From: JBOHWJ01 sp050736615
GTDB lineage: Bacteria; Desulfobacterota; Binatia; Binatales; Binataceae
Reading direction: 5' to 3'
Assembly: GCA_050736615.1 (NCBI GenBank)
Contig: JBOHWL010000066.1
Location: forward strand, 1-40,999
Length of the DNA: 40,999 nucleotides
Positions 33,164 to 40,999 of the stretch are shown here, piece after piece (positions within the stretch are counted from its first letter, which is position 1; the number at the start of each line of letters is the position of its first letter). Below the pieces are notes generated by a model. The model was not told the origin of the DNA, did no database searches, and was given only the letters and a program-made list of their open reading frames with translations. The position numbers and the translations under genes are program-made.

Positions 33164-33501
33164 CGCTCCCTTCCTTTATCTTGAACGCACCTCGCGGACT
33201 CGTCATTCTCAACGCAGCTCGCGGACTCGCCTGCTCGCTTCGCCTGCGGCTCCGCTGGTGCGCTCGGCTTCACTCCGTTCCGCCTAATGTCTACCTTGAA
33301 CGCACCTTAGAAGCTCGTCATTCTCAGCATCTGTGAATTTTTGTCATTCTGAACGGAGTCTTCGAAGTGCAGAATCCCGAAAAAACACAGGAAAAGCAGA
33401 AAAATCCGGGATTCCTCGCTGTGCTCGGAATGACAGAAAAACAAAATCTTCACACATTCTCAACCCAGTTCGCGGACTCGCCTGCGGCTCCGCATTGATG
33501 T
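33164..33501. other. Intergenic stretch rich in short repeats, no gene
   Basis: No gene is visible in these ~340 bp. The segment carries repeated words: TTGAACGCACCT (about 33180 and 33296), several CGCGGACTCG copies, TCGTCATTCTCA, and the nested inverted repeat at 33342-33435. Such mosaic repeats are common in dispersed intergenic elements. Confidence 0.7.
33342..33435. repeat. Nested inverted repeat, dispersed intergenic repeat element
   Basis: Outer arms TGTCATTC (33342-33349) and GAATGACA (33428-33435) and inner arms GAATCCCG (33372-33379) and CGGGATTC (33407-33414) form a long imperfect hairpin. The intervening arms are partly complementary (CTGAACGGAGT against TGTGCTCGG). It resembles the TCATTCTGAGC...GGAATGACA repeats scattered between genes in several soil phyla. 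Only one clear copy is in this window. Confidence 0.65.
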
Positions 33502-34683
33502 TCAAATCACGCCGTCGCGCCGCAATTGTTCCAACTCGCCGCTACTTATACCCAGCAGTGCAAGGATTTCCGCCGTATGCTCGCCCAATTGGGGCGGGCG
33601 CGCCATAGTCGCGTTATCTTCGCCCAACTTGATCGCCGAGCCCAGGACGGAAACATCGCCGCGATTCGGGTATTCGCTGCGTCTTATCAGTCCGCGCCGG
33701 TCCAATTCGGGATCGCTGGCGACCTCGTCAATGCTGCGCACGGGCGCACACGGCACGCCCTCGGCAATCAACCGCGCCACGATATCATCGCGCGGATAAA
33801 GCCGGGTCCATTGCGCAACCAATGCATCGACTTCCTCGATAATCCGGTAACGGCTGCCGTGATCCTGATAGCGGGCGTCCTTGAGCAGATCCGCGCGGCC
33901 GATCACGCGCGCGAAAATCCGCCAATGCTCCTCGGTCAGGCAATAGATTTGGATTTCGCCGTCGGCGGCCGGATAGGTATTGCACGGGCATGCGCTCGGA
34001 TGACGATTGCCGATGCGCGACAGGGCCGGCCGGCCCTCGCGGGACGCCGCTATCGCGCCGCTTACCGCCGGCACGGTCACGTCGAGCATCGCGACTTCAA
34101 CTTTGCGGCCACGACCGCTACGCCCACGTTCAATCAGCGCCGCCATCACGCCGGCCGCCAGATGCATTCCGGTGCTGGTGTCGATCAACGCGGCGGTCGC
34201 GCGCACGCCCGGCCGATCGGCATAACCGGTCATGCTGACGATGCCTGAGGCGGCCTGCACGGTAAAATCCAGCGCTCCCAGTCCAGCCCAACGGCTATCT
34301 GAACCGTAGCCTTTGCACGACGCGTAGATGAGCCGCGGAAAGCGCGGCGCCAATTGTTCATAGCCGAGGCCCAGCCGTTCGAGCGCGCCCTGCGCGAAAT
34401 TCTCCACCATCACGTCGGCGCTTTCGAGCAAGCGCATCAGGATGTCGCGGCCACGCGCATCCCGCAAATTCAGCGTGACCGATTTCTTGCCCGCGTTGAA
34501 CATCAGCCAGCCGGAATTGACACCGGCGGGCGCCGGTGGGCGCTGGCGCAGGAAATCGCCCGTGATCGGCGCTTCGATTTTAATCACCTCGGCGCCGAAA
34601 TGACCTAATTGTAACGCACAGTATGGCCCCGCGTAAATTTGTGCGGTCTCGATGACGCGTACCCCCGCAAGCGGCAGACTCAT
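33502..34683 (-). CDS. Family III (CaiB/BaiF) CoA-transferase
   Basis: 393 aa of the formyl-CoA-transferase fold. The catalytic Asp is D168 in ALIDTSTGMH, aligned with the family's essential Asp. Other landmarks are the N-terminal LAGVRVIETAQIYAGPYCALQLGHFGAEVIKIE motif and VMVENFAQGALERLGLGYE. These enzymes exchange CoA between acids and work in breakdown of oxalate, carnitine, bile acids, benzylsuccinate and others. GGAG precedes ATG 34683. It lies 13 bp after the LLM oxidoreductase gene, so the two form an operon. The acid it activates is unknown. Confidence 0.92.
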   Translation of the reverse strand: MSLPLAGVRVIETAQIYAGPYCALQLGHFGAEVIKIEAPITGDFLRQRPPAPAGVNSGWLMFNAGKKSVTLNLRDARGRDILMRLLESADVMVENFAQGALERLGLGYEQLAPRFPRLIYASCKGYGSDSRWAGLGALDFTVQAASGIVSMTGYADRPGVRATAALIDTSTGMHLAAGVMAALIERGRSGRGRKVEVAMLDVTVPAVSGAIAASREGRPALSRIGNRHPSACPCNTYPAADGEIQIYCLTEEHWRIFARVIGRADLLKDARYQDHGSRYRIIEEVDALVAQWTRLYPRDDIVARLIAEGVPCAPVRSIDEVASDPELDRRGLIRRSEYPNRGDVSVLGSAIKLGEDNATMARPPQLGEHTAEILALLGISSGELEQLRRDGVI

Positions 34684-34696
34684 CGCGACACTCCGC

Positions 34697-35761
34697 CTAA
34701 CATCTCGCGATCACCTCGCGGCTGAATTCCTCGATCATCTCCCGCCCATGGTTAGTTATCTGCAAGGCGACTTGCTTGACGCCGGCGGCTTCCAGCGTCT
34801 TGATTCGCTCGATGAGTTCGGCCCCGGTGCCGGTTAGCGTTGACGCGCGCACCAGCCCTTCGTCAAGAAACCGTTCCTCCCCCGGTTTGAGATAGATGAG
34901 ATGCCCCTCGTGCACTTCGAGATAACGACGGTCGGCCGGGGTCTTCATGTGCGCGACGTATTCGTCGCGAAAACGCACGCCAAGCTGATCGAGCGGCCCC
35001 GGCGCATGCTTCGTAATTGGCGATTGTTCCCATAACGCGTGCAGGATCACGATAGCGAAGGCGCCGACGCGATCGATCGCACGGGCCGAAGTCGCACTTT
35101 CACCGGGCTTGAGTACGCATCCGGTAGTCAGCACCACATTGGGCATCGCGCCGATGTCGCGGCCGGCGCGCTCGGCGCCTTTTTTCACCGTCGCGAATTT
35201 TTCCCGCATCCGCTCGGGGCCGGATAGCACGGTGATCAAGCCGTCGCCGATCTCGCCCACCAACTCGAGCATCTTCGGCCCATCGGCGGCGATATGAATA
35301 GGGATCGGATCCTTCAAATTGATGTAGCCGTGATCCTGATGCAGAAAGCGAATCCATCGCTCCCGCTTGCCATCGCGATATAGCACTTCTTCGCCGCGCA
35401 ATAATTTGCGCACCGTGAGCACGTATTCGCGCAATCGCGCGACCGGAATCGGCGGCAGCCCCATCGTATTGCGGCCCGTAAACCCCGTGCCAACGCCGAG
35501 AATCGTGCGGCCGGGCGCCAGCAAATTGACGGTCGCGATCGAATGCGCGGTTACCGGCTCGATTCGATTGGAGGGAATCGCCACTCCCGTCGCCAGCTTG
35601 ATCCTTTTCGTGTGCTCGGCGGCCAGCGCCATACATACGTAAACGTCGCTGTAGATCATCTGCGAGTCATAAAACCACGCAGTGGTAAAGCCGTTGTCTT
35701 CGGCAACTACCAGGTCTTTCCACGCGTCCGGGCGCGCCGGATAAGCGATTGCGAATTCCAT
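34697..35761 (-). CDS. LLM-class flavin/F420-dependent oxidoreductase
   Basis: 354 aa from ATG 35761, chosen because an excellent AGGAGG stands 7-10 bp upstream; a longer frame to 35950 crosses the intergenic region. Features are DNGFTTAWFYDSQMIYSDV, TKRIKLATGV, SNRIEPVTAHSIATVNLLAPGR, GVGTGFTGRNTMG and IHIAADGPKMLELVGEIGDGLI. This pattern is that of 5,10-methylene-H4MPT-reductase-like F420 enzymes more than of luciferases; F420 use is probable but not proven. It is divergent from the CoA-transferase pair and is followed by another CoA-transferase gene. Confidence 0.9.
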   Translation of the reverse strand: MEFAIAYPARPDAWKDLVVAEDNGFTTAWFYDSQMIYSDVYVCMALAAEHTKRIKLATGVAIPSNRIEPVTAHSIATVNLLAPGRTILGVGTGFTGRNTMGLPPIPVARLREYVLTVRKLLRGEEVLYRDGKRERWIRFLHQDHGYINLKDPIPIHIAADGPKMLELVGEIGDGLITVLSGPERMREKFATVKKGAERAGRDIGAMPNVVLTTGCVLKPGESATSARAIDRVGAFAIVILHALWEQSPITKHAPGPLDQLGVRFRDEYVAHMKTPADRRYLEVHEGHLIYLKPGEERFLDEGLVRASTLTGTGAELIERIKTLEAAGVKQVALQITNHGREMIEEFSREVIARC

Positions 35762-35902
35762 CGTCGCTCCTCCTATATTCCCATGTTCATCCGCGTTTGC
35801 GCCGGCCGCTGTCAAGCGCGGCTCCGGCCAGGCAATCGCGGATGCCAACCGCGTCGCCTTGACATTGCGCCGCGCGTTACGCTCGAATGCGGTCGGTTCC
35901 CG

Positions 35903-37096
35903 ATGCGTTACAATGCGCTCAGTGATCTTCGCGTGCTTGACCTGACCCACTATATCGCGGGTCCCTATGCGACCAAGCTATGCGCCGACGTGGGTGCGGA
36001 AGTCATAAAAATCGAACCGCCCGCGGGCGAGGGCGCGCGCCGCATCGGCAATCGCGCGAAGCCGGATCGCGGACCGTTGTTCGCGTTTCTCAACACCAAT
36101 AAATTTGGCGTCACGCTTAATCTGAAACATCCGCGCGGCCGTCAGTTGCTGCTCGAATTGGCCGCCCATGCCGACGTGATGTTCGAAAACTTCGCTCCAG
36201 GAACGCTGGCGCGGCTTGGACTCTCATCGGATCTGCTGCTCGAAAAATTTCCGCAACTGGTGCTGGTGTCTATTTCCAATTTCGGCCAGAACGGTCCAGA
36301 CCGCGATAGCCGCCTCAATGATCTCGTATTGTTCGCACGCGGTGGATGGACCTATCCGGTGGGCGAGCCTGATCGCGAGCCACTGACGCCAGCCGGCTCC
36401 TTTGGCCAATATATCGGCGGCCTCTATGGCGCGATTGGCGCGATGCAGGCGTTATTTGCGCGCGACGACACCGGGCGCGGCCAATATGTCGATATCTCGC
36501 TGCTGGAAGCCACCGTTGCGACCATGATTTATGACGCCGTTATCTTCCAGTACACTGGCATTGCGCGGACGCGCCAGGGGCGTCAGTACGCCAAAGGACC
36601 CTTCATGATCGCAACCCTCAAATGCCGTGACGGCTATGCTGGATTGCATTGCGTAACTGATCGTCAGTTCGGCGGCCTGTTCGAGCTGATGGGACATCCT
36701 GAACTCGCGCGGGACCCACGTTTCTCCAGCGGTATCGCGCGGATGCGCGGCAATGATGAATTACTCGAATTGTGCGAACGCTTCTTCGCCACTCACGACG
36801 CCGCCTGGCTCTACCGCGAGGGTCAACGACGCGGTATCCCGATTTGCCCAATCCCAACCGTGGCGCAGGTGCTGGAATGGGAACAGCTTAAAGCGCGCCA
36901 CTACTTCGAAACCATTGACGACCCTGAATTAGGACCAATTCGGATGCCTGGCAATCCTTTACGATTAGGTGCGCATAGCCCGGCGCCGACCACCGCCGCC
37001 CCGCGCCTGGGCCAGCACACTAATGAAATTCTCGGCGCGCGGCTGGGGCTCACGGACGGCGAACTGGCCAACTTGCGCGCGCAAGGCGCCATCTGA
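35903..37096 (+). CDS. Family III CoA-transferase lacking the catalytic Asp
   Basis: 397 aa from ATG 35903; a longer frame to 35543 overlaps the divergent LLM gene and is not used. The family fold is clear: LRVLDLTHYIAGPYATKLCADVGAEVIKIE, LNTNKFGVTLNLKHPRGR, VMFENFAPGTLARLG and FARDDTGRGQYVDISLLEA. However, the position of the essential Asp (SIGDIAAG in relatives) reads SFGQYIGG here, with Gln at residue 169. The two other CoA-transferases of the window keep the Asp. It is followed after 21 bp by a second CoA-transferase gene, so it may be the non-catalytic partner of a heteromeric enzyme, as in BbsEF. A weak Shine-Dalgarno precedes the start; a TTGACA lies at 35859-35864. Confidence 0.9.
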   Translation: MRYNALSDLRVLDLTHYIAGPYATKLCADVGAEVIKIEPPAGEGARRIGNRAKPDRGPLFAFLNTNKFGVTLNLKHPRGRQLLLELAAHADVMFENFAPGTLARLGLSSDLLLEKFPQLVLVSISNFGQNGPDRDSRLNDLVLFARGGWTYPVGEPDREPLTPAGSFGQYIGGLYGAIGAMQALFARDDTGRGQYVDISLLEATVATMIYDAVIFQYTGIARTRQGRQYAKGPFMIATLKCRDGYAGLHCVTDRQFGGLFELMGHPELARDPRFSSGIARMRGNDELLELCERFFATHDAAWLYREGQRRGIPICPIPTVAQVLEWEQLKARHYFETIDDPELGPIRMPGNPLRLGAHSPAPTTAAPRLGQHTNEILGARLGLTDGELANLRAQGAI

Positions 37097-37117
37097 TTTC
37101 ATTTTGCGGAGATCCTT

Positions 37118-38377
37118 ATGAAGCTTCGCGCACTTGACCTGTCGATGGGGTGGGCGGGACCGTTGGTCACGCAAATGCTGGCTGAAATGCCGGACGTCGA
37201 AGTAATCAAGGTGGAAGATACCCAAAATTTCGACTGGTGGCGCGGCTCGCTTTCCATGGGACCGCCCGAAATGCAGCCGGTCGAACGCGCTCCCACCTTC
37301 AATACGGCCAATCGTGGCAAACTTGGCCTGACGCTCGATTTGAGCCATCCGCGCGGCGTCGAAATCCTCAAGCGATTGGTGAAAATCAGCGACCTGCTGG
37401 TGGAAAACTTCAGCCCCGGAGTAATCGAACGGCTCGACCTCGGATGGCCGGTGCTGTCCGCACTCAACCCGCGATTGATCATGATGTCGATGCCAGCGTT
37501 CGGCTCCGATGGCCCTGAGGCGAACGGACGCGGCTACGGGATGACAATGGAGGCGATGGCGGGGGTGACGGCGATGTGCGCGTATCACGATGGTGACCGC
37601 CCCTACATGCTTGAAAATGCGCTTGGCGATCCGATCACCGCGCTCAACGGCACGTTCGCGGTGATGGCGGCGTTATGGGAGCGGCGGCGCACCGATCGCG
37701 GCCAGCGCATCGAGATCGCCCAAGTCGAGGGTGTCATCCCACTCATCGGTGCGCGACTTATCGAATTCCAACAAACCGCTGAGTTGCCAATTCGATACGG
37801 CAACCGGCATCCCCAATATGCTCCGCACGGAATCTATCGCTGCGCCGAAGACGACAATTGGCTCGCGCTGGCAATCCGCACGGACGAGGAATGGAAACGG
37901 TTGCTAGAGGTGCTCCAGCTTACGCATCTGGCCGATGACTCGCGCTTCGTTGATGCGGAAAAGCGTCATGCCAATCAGGATGCGCTCGACGCGGGACTCA
38001 ACACCGCCTTATCCAAGCTTACAGCGGAAGACGCGATGGCTCAGATGGTCGCGGCGGGCTTGATGGCGGGCACGGTCAACTCAGCGGCGCAGGTTTTGGC
38101 CGATCGGCAAGTCACCGCGCGCGACTTTTTCATTCCAGTCGAACGGGCCGTCGTGGGCACGCATCTGTATCCCGCTTCAATCGCCCATCTCAGCATGACT
38201 CCACTTGATCCAGGTAAACCGGCGCCACTGCTGGGCGAGCATAATACTAAAGTAATACAAGACATTCTTTCGCTAAGCGCGGCCGAATTCGCGGCGCTCG
38301 AATCCGCCGGCATCATCGGCACCCGACCTCGGCAGTATTTTGAAATTGAGCAAACGACTCTAGCGTCAGAGCGCTGA
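37118..38377 (+). CDS. Family III CoA-transferase (Asp-containing partner)
   Basis: 419 aa with GGAG upstream of ATG 37118. Landmarks are LRALDLSMGWAGPLVTQMLAEM, EVIKVEDTQNFDWW, LLVENFSPGVIERLDLGW and MLENALGDPITALNG, with catalytic Asp D171. The WWRG insert near residue 41 and the ENALGDP motif are typical of the subgroup that acts on bulky aromatic or dicarboxylic acids. It is 21 bp downstream of the Asp-lacking homolog. The two are homologous but well diverged, which fits two distinct subunits rather than a recent duplication. It converges with the amidohydrolase gene at 38460. Confidence 0.92.
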   Translation: MKLRALDLSMGWAGPLVTQMLAEMPDVEVIKVEDTQNFDWWRGSLSMGPPEMQPVERAPTFNTANRGKLGLTLDLSHPRGVEILKRLVKISDLLVENFSPGVIERLDLGWPVLSALNPRLIMMSMPAFGSDGPEANGRGYGMTMEAMAGVTAMCAYHDGDRPYMLENALGDPITALNGTFAVMAALWERRRTDRGQRIEIAQVEGVIPLIGARLIEFQQTAELPIRYGNRHPQYAPHGIYRCAEDDNWLALAIRTDEEWKRLLEVLQLTHLADDSRFVDAEKRHANQDALDAGLNTALSKLTAEDAMAQMVAAGLMAGTVNSAAQVLADRQVTARDFFIPVERAVVGTHLYPASIAHLSMTPLDPGKPAPLLGEHNTKVIQDILSLSAAEFAALESAGIIGTRPRQYFEIEQTTLASER

Positions 38378-38419
38378 ACTCCGACGCGTCGCATAATCCT
38401 TCGGATAACTTGGGTTCAA

Positions 38420-38445
38420 CGGCCACGCGCAAAAGCGCACGGCCG
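38420..38445. terminator. Possible bidirectional terminator between convergent genes
   Basis: CGGCC-AC-GCGC (38420-38430) pairs with GCGC-AC-GGCCG (38435-38445) around AAAA, with two internal mismatches. It lies between the convergent stops at 38377 and 38460. No long T-run is present, so the terminator role is uncertain. Confidence 0.4.
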
Positions 38446-38459
38446 CTATAATTCAAGTG

Positions 38460-39590
38460 TTATTGGAGATTGTAGTAACGCTTGGCTCCGCCGGCCAAAA
38501 CCGCTGACAGCGTGTCGGCCGACATGCCCATTTCCTTGATCATTTGAGGTGCATGCGGAAAGCCATCCAGATGGGGATAATCGGTCGCCCACAAGATATT
38601 GTCGGGACCGAGATAGTCCGCCAGTAACTTCAGCGAACCCTCGACCGGCTCGAACGAAATAAAGCATTGACGATGGAAAAGTTCGCTCGGACGAGCGCTC
38701 AGCCCGGTATCGTTCATGCCTTTGTCATCGAAATGGCGATCCATCCGGTCCAGCCATCCCGCCATCCAGCCGCCGCCGGATTCCAAAAAGGCAAATTTAA
38801 GCTTGGGATGACGGTCGCAAACTCCGCACATGATCAGACTGGTCGCCGCCGCCATCATTTCAAACGTATGGGCGACACAATGACGCACCGCACCGCCGCG
38901 CGTGAAACGGTCCATCGCCAATGTCGGCTGGCCGCTCTCCGAGCCGCCGTGGATTCCGAGCGAAAAGCCAATTTCCTGCGCCTCGCGCCACAGCGGCTCG
39001 TACTCGGGGCTGTGCAGCACGCGGCCATTGTACGGGTTGGGCCGGATAAAACCGGCGCGAAAGCCCAGTTCCTTGGCGGCGAAGCGCACCTCCGCGACCG
39101 CGCCCTCAACCGATTGCATCGGCAGCATCGCGGCACCAAACAGCCGGTCAGGATACGGTTTGCAATAATCCGCCAGCCAGCGATTGTAGGCGCGGCACGC
39201 GGCATTGGCGAATTCCTCATCGTTGATCGCGCCGAGGAACAAGCCGAGACTCGGATAGAGGAAGGCGGCGTCAATCCCCTCGGCATCCATATCGGGAATA
39301 CGCGCATGCGGGTCGAACCCGCCCTTTTGCCCTTGAGCGTACGGAATCCGCGGCGAAACTTTGCCCTCACGCGCGCCGAACGCGCCCACCGCGCCAAAGC
39401 TGATGCGCTTTTTACCGTGGCTCAGATCGACCGCGGTGTCACCCTCGATACGCAGAATTTCGCCGCCATCGGGGAAACTCACCAGTTTGGGACAGCTCTC
39501 GCGGAACTTCGGGTCCATGTACTTTTCCCAAAGGTCCGGCGGTTCAAGGATATGCCCGTCCGCGTCGATCACATGATATTCGCGTGCCAT
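38460..39590 (-). CDS. Amidohydrolase 2 family protein (tandem copy 1)
   Basis: 376 aa from ATG 39590, which has AGGAGG 7-10 bp upstream; the longer frame to 39827 covers the promoter and is not used. Metal-site landmarks are HVIDADGHILEPPDLW, the His in SLGIHGGSESG, and ILWATDYPHLDG near the C-terminus. The ACMSD/5-carboxyvanillate-decarboxylase group, to which it is related, performs metal-dependent non-oxidative decarboxylation or hydration. It is a close paralog of the next gene (nearly identical stretches around YPSLGLFLGAI and CRAYNRWLADYCKPYP). A shared promoter pattern precedes both. Confidence 0.9.
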   Translation of the reverse strand: MAREYHVIDADGHILEPPDLWEKYMDPKFRESCPKLVSFPDGGEILRIEGDTAVDLSHGKKRISFGAVGAFGAREGKVSPRIPYAQGQKGGFDPHARIPDMDAEGIDAAFLYPSLGLFLGAINDEEFANAACRAYNRWLADYCKPYPDRLFGAAMLPMQSVEGAVAEVRFAAKELGFRAGFIRPNPYNGRVLHSPEYEPLWREAQEIGFSLGIHGGSESGQPTLAMDRFTRGGAVRHCVAHTFEMMAAATSLIMCGVCDRHPKLKFAFLESGGGWMAGWLDRMDRHFDDKGMNDTGLSARPSELFHRQCFISFEPVEGSLKLLADYLGPDNILWATDYPHLDGFPHAPQMIKEMGMSADTLSAVLAGGAKRYYNLQ

Positions 39591-39774
39591 AGTCCACCCT
39601 CCTGCGGAGTAGCGTCTGCGACGATCTAACCACGCCTGACGCCCGAGGCACAAGCTCATGTTCAACCCCGGCGCGACACTGGATGTGAGCGTGTCGGAAG
39701 AACCGGTGGCGGCGGGCGAGCCGGTCAGTGATACATCCGAGCCGGGACCGCGTCGGTGGTCGTCTGGGCCGCCT
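39591..39774. other. Spacer between the tandem amidohydrolase genes
   Basis: 184 bp containing the promoter of copy 1 and no gene. Although the two genes point the same way, copy 1 has its own promoter, so the two may be separately controlled. Confidence 0.5.
39624..39653 (-). promoter_or_regulatory. Promoter of amidohydrolase copy 1
   Basis: On the minus strand TTGTGC and TTAGAT are separated by 18 bp. The TTAGATC element lies 32 bp upstream of the ATG, exactly as in copy 2. The same distance in both copies supports a real promoter. Confidence 0.5.
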
Positions 39775-40914
39775 TCACGTCCGCGAGTCCAGCCCGTAAT
39801 AGCGCATCGCGCCGCGCGCCAGCACATTGGCTAACGTCGTGGGCGGCAGGCCGAGTTGCTTGATCATGCGCGGCGCGCCCCAGAAGCCGTCGAAATGAGG
39901 ATAGTCAGTCGCCCACAGGATATTCTCGGAACCGATATAGTCGGCCAGGACCGTCAACGATTTCTCGACCGGTTCGAAAGAGACGAAGCATTGCCGCCGA
40001 AAGATCTCGCTGGGCCGCGTGGTCAGCCCGGTATCGTTCATCCCCTTATCATCAAAATGCCGATCCATGCGGTCGAGCAAACCCGCCATCCAGCCGCCGC
40101 CCGCCTCGAGAAAGGCGACCTTGAGATTTGGAAAACGATCGCACACGCCGCACATGATCATGCTGGTCGCCGCCGCCATCATCTCGAACGTATGCGCGAC
40201 GCAATGGCGCACCGCGCGGCTGCCCTCGAAGCGGTCCATCGCGAGCGTCGGCTGACCGCTTTCGGCGCCGCTATGGATACCCATCGAAAAGCCAATGGCC
40301 TGTGCCTCGTTCCAAAGCGGATCGTATTCGGCGCTATGCAGAACGCGGCCGTTATAAGGATTGGGACGCACGAAGCCCGCGCGGAAGCCTAATTTTTCGT
40401 GTGCGAAGCGCATTTCGCCGATGGCCAGCTCGATTGACTGCATCGGCAGCATCGCCACGCCGAACAGGCGTTCCGGATACGGCTTGCAGTAGTCCGCGAG
40501 CCAGCGATTGTACGCGCGGCATACCGCCGCCGCGAAATCGGGTTCGCTTATCGCACCCAGGAAGAGGCCCAGGCTCGGGTATAGAAACGCGGCGTCGATG
40601 GCTTCCCCGTCCATATCGACGATCCGCGCATGCGGGTCGAATCCCCCACGCCGCCCCTCCGCGTAGCGGATATGCACGGAGACGCCGCCCTCGCGCGCCC
40701 CAATCGCACCGGTCGCACCGACTTTGACGCGCTTGCGCCCGGGTCCATTATCAGTGATTTCATGCCCATCTATTTCAATCACTTCGTAGCCTTCGGACAT
40801 CGTGGCAAGACGCGGCGCACGTGCACGAAACTTCGGTTCAATGTAGTTCAGCCATAGGTCGGCAGGTTCCAGGATATGACCGTCGGCGTCGATCACATGA
40901 TAGGTCCGGGTCAA
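39775..40914 (-). CDS. Amidohydrolase 2 family protein (tandem copy 2)
   Basis: 379 aa starting at TTG 40914, preceded by GAGGTG, which aligns with the ATG start of copy 1 (TRTYHVIDADGHILEPADLW against AREYHVIDADGHILEPPDLW). Metal-site landmarks match copy 1: DADGH, GIHSGAESG and ILWATDYPHFDG. Differences gather around residues 45-75 (EIDGHEITDNGPGRKRVKVG) and the C-terminus, possibly tuning the substrate. It is the first gene transcribed of the tandem pair, copy 1 lying 184 bp downstream. The third relative, at 13753, is more distant. Confidence 0.9.
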   Translation of the reverse strand: MTRTYHVIDADGHILEPADLWLNYIEPKFRARAPRLATMSEGYEVIEIDGHEITDNGPGRKRVKVGATGAIGAREGGVSVHIRYAEGRRGGFDPHARIVDMDGEAIDAAFLYPSLGLFLGAISEPDFAAAVCRAYNRWLADYCKPYPERLFGVAMLPMQSIELAIGEMRFAHEKLGFRAGFVRPNPYNGRVLHSAEYDPLWNEAQAIGFSMGIHSGAESGQPTLAMDRFEGSRAVRHCVAHTFEMMAAATSMIMCGVCDRFPNLKVAFLEAGGGWMAGLLDRMDRHFDDKGMNDTGLTTRPSEIFRRQCFVSFEPVEKSLTVLADYIGSENILWATDYPHFDGFWGAPRMIKQLGLPPTTLANVLARGAMRYYGLDSRT

Positions 40915-40947
40915 GAGCGCACCTCGCTGACGAGTACTTACGCGCCG

Positions 40948-40977
40948 ATCTAAGCATAGCCGCGTGGGTGAAACCAA
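40948..40977 (-). promoter_or_regulatory. Promoter of amidohydrolase copy 2
   Basis: On the minus strand TTGGTT and TTAGAT are separated by 18 bp, and TTAGATC stands 32 bp upstream of the TTG start. It matches the arrangement upstream of copy 1. Confidence 0.5.
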
Positions 40978-40999
40978 AAGCACACGCTTTGTCCTGGTC

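Overview
This 41-kb window is GC-rich bacterial chromosomal DNA. It carries 38 complete protein genes, one gene cut by the left edge, and at least three pseudogenes. I see no tRNA, rRNA, CRISPR array, integrase, transposase or replication origin. The density of family III (CaiB/BaiF) CoA-transferases, LLM flavin oxidoreductases, Amidohydro_2 proteins, acyl-CoA dehydrogenases and crotonase-fold enzymes is typical of metabolically broad soil bacteria (Candidatus Binatota, Actinomycetota, some Proteobacteria). The sequence alone does not fix the taxon; a Binatota-like origin is only a guess.

Left part (1-11.3 kb), mostly housekeeping and accessory genes: a partial gene, an unrecognised 230-aa protein, an ImmA/IrrE metallopeptidase overlapping an XRE regulator, a small membrane protein, a DUF1326-DUF2182 metal-binding pair, DUF488, a monoheme c-type lipoprotein, an overlapping operon (dCMP deaminase, HIT protein, two-helix membrane protein), a site-2 protease, an S-adenosylmethionine hydrolase, a possibly deoxyhypusine-synthase-like protein, and a secreted cupredoxin.

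Centre (11.4-22.7 kb): two divergent transcription units that look like one catabolic system. The leftward unit encodes a TcuA-type FAD dehydrogenase, PrpF-type isomerase, MmgE/PrpD dehydratase, zinc alcohol dehydrogenase, amidohydrolase, acyl-CoA dehydrogenase and Rieske oxygenase. The rightward unit encodes a methylisocitrate-lyase-type lyase and a second TcuA-type dehydrogenase. Together they predict oxidation, isomerisation, hydration and C-C cleavage of a tricarballylate/aconitate-like acid. There is no methylcitrate synthase, so the substrate does not obviously come from propionyl-CoA.

Decayed zone (22.7-28.4 kb): an acyl-CoA dehydrogenase remnant, a 25-codon tail of an hpaB-like gene, and a very large secreted S53 peptidase gene broken by five frameshifts and one nonsense codon. 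An approximately 100-bp imperfect direct repeat brackets the S53 gene; its right copy is the end of an intact hpaB-like gene.

Right part (28.3-40.9 kb): HpaB-like monooxygenase, LLM oxidoreductase, VOC protein, two enoyl-CoA hydratases, a CoA-transferase and a second LLM enzyme run leftward. A divergent CoA-transferase pair, one member lacking the catalytic Asp, runs rightward. Two tandem paralogous amidohydrolases with matching promoters close the window. This set fits CoA-dependent degradation of aromatic or other recalcitrant organic acids.
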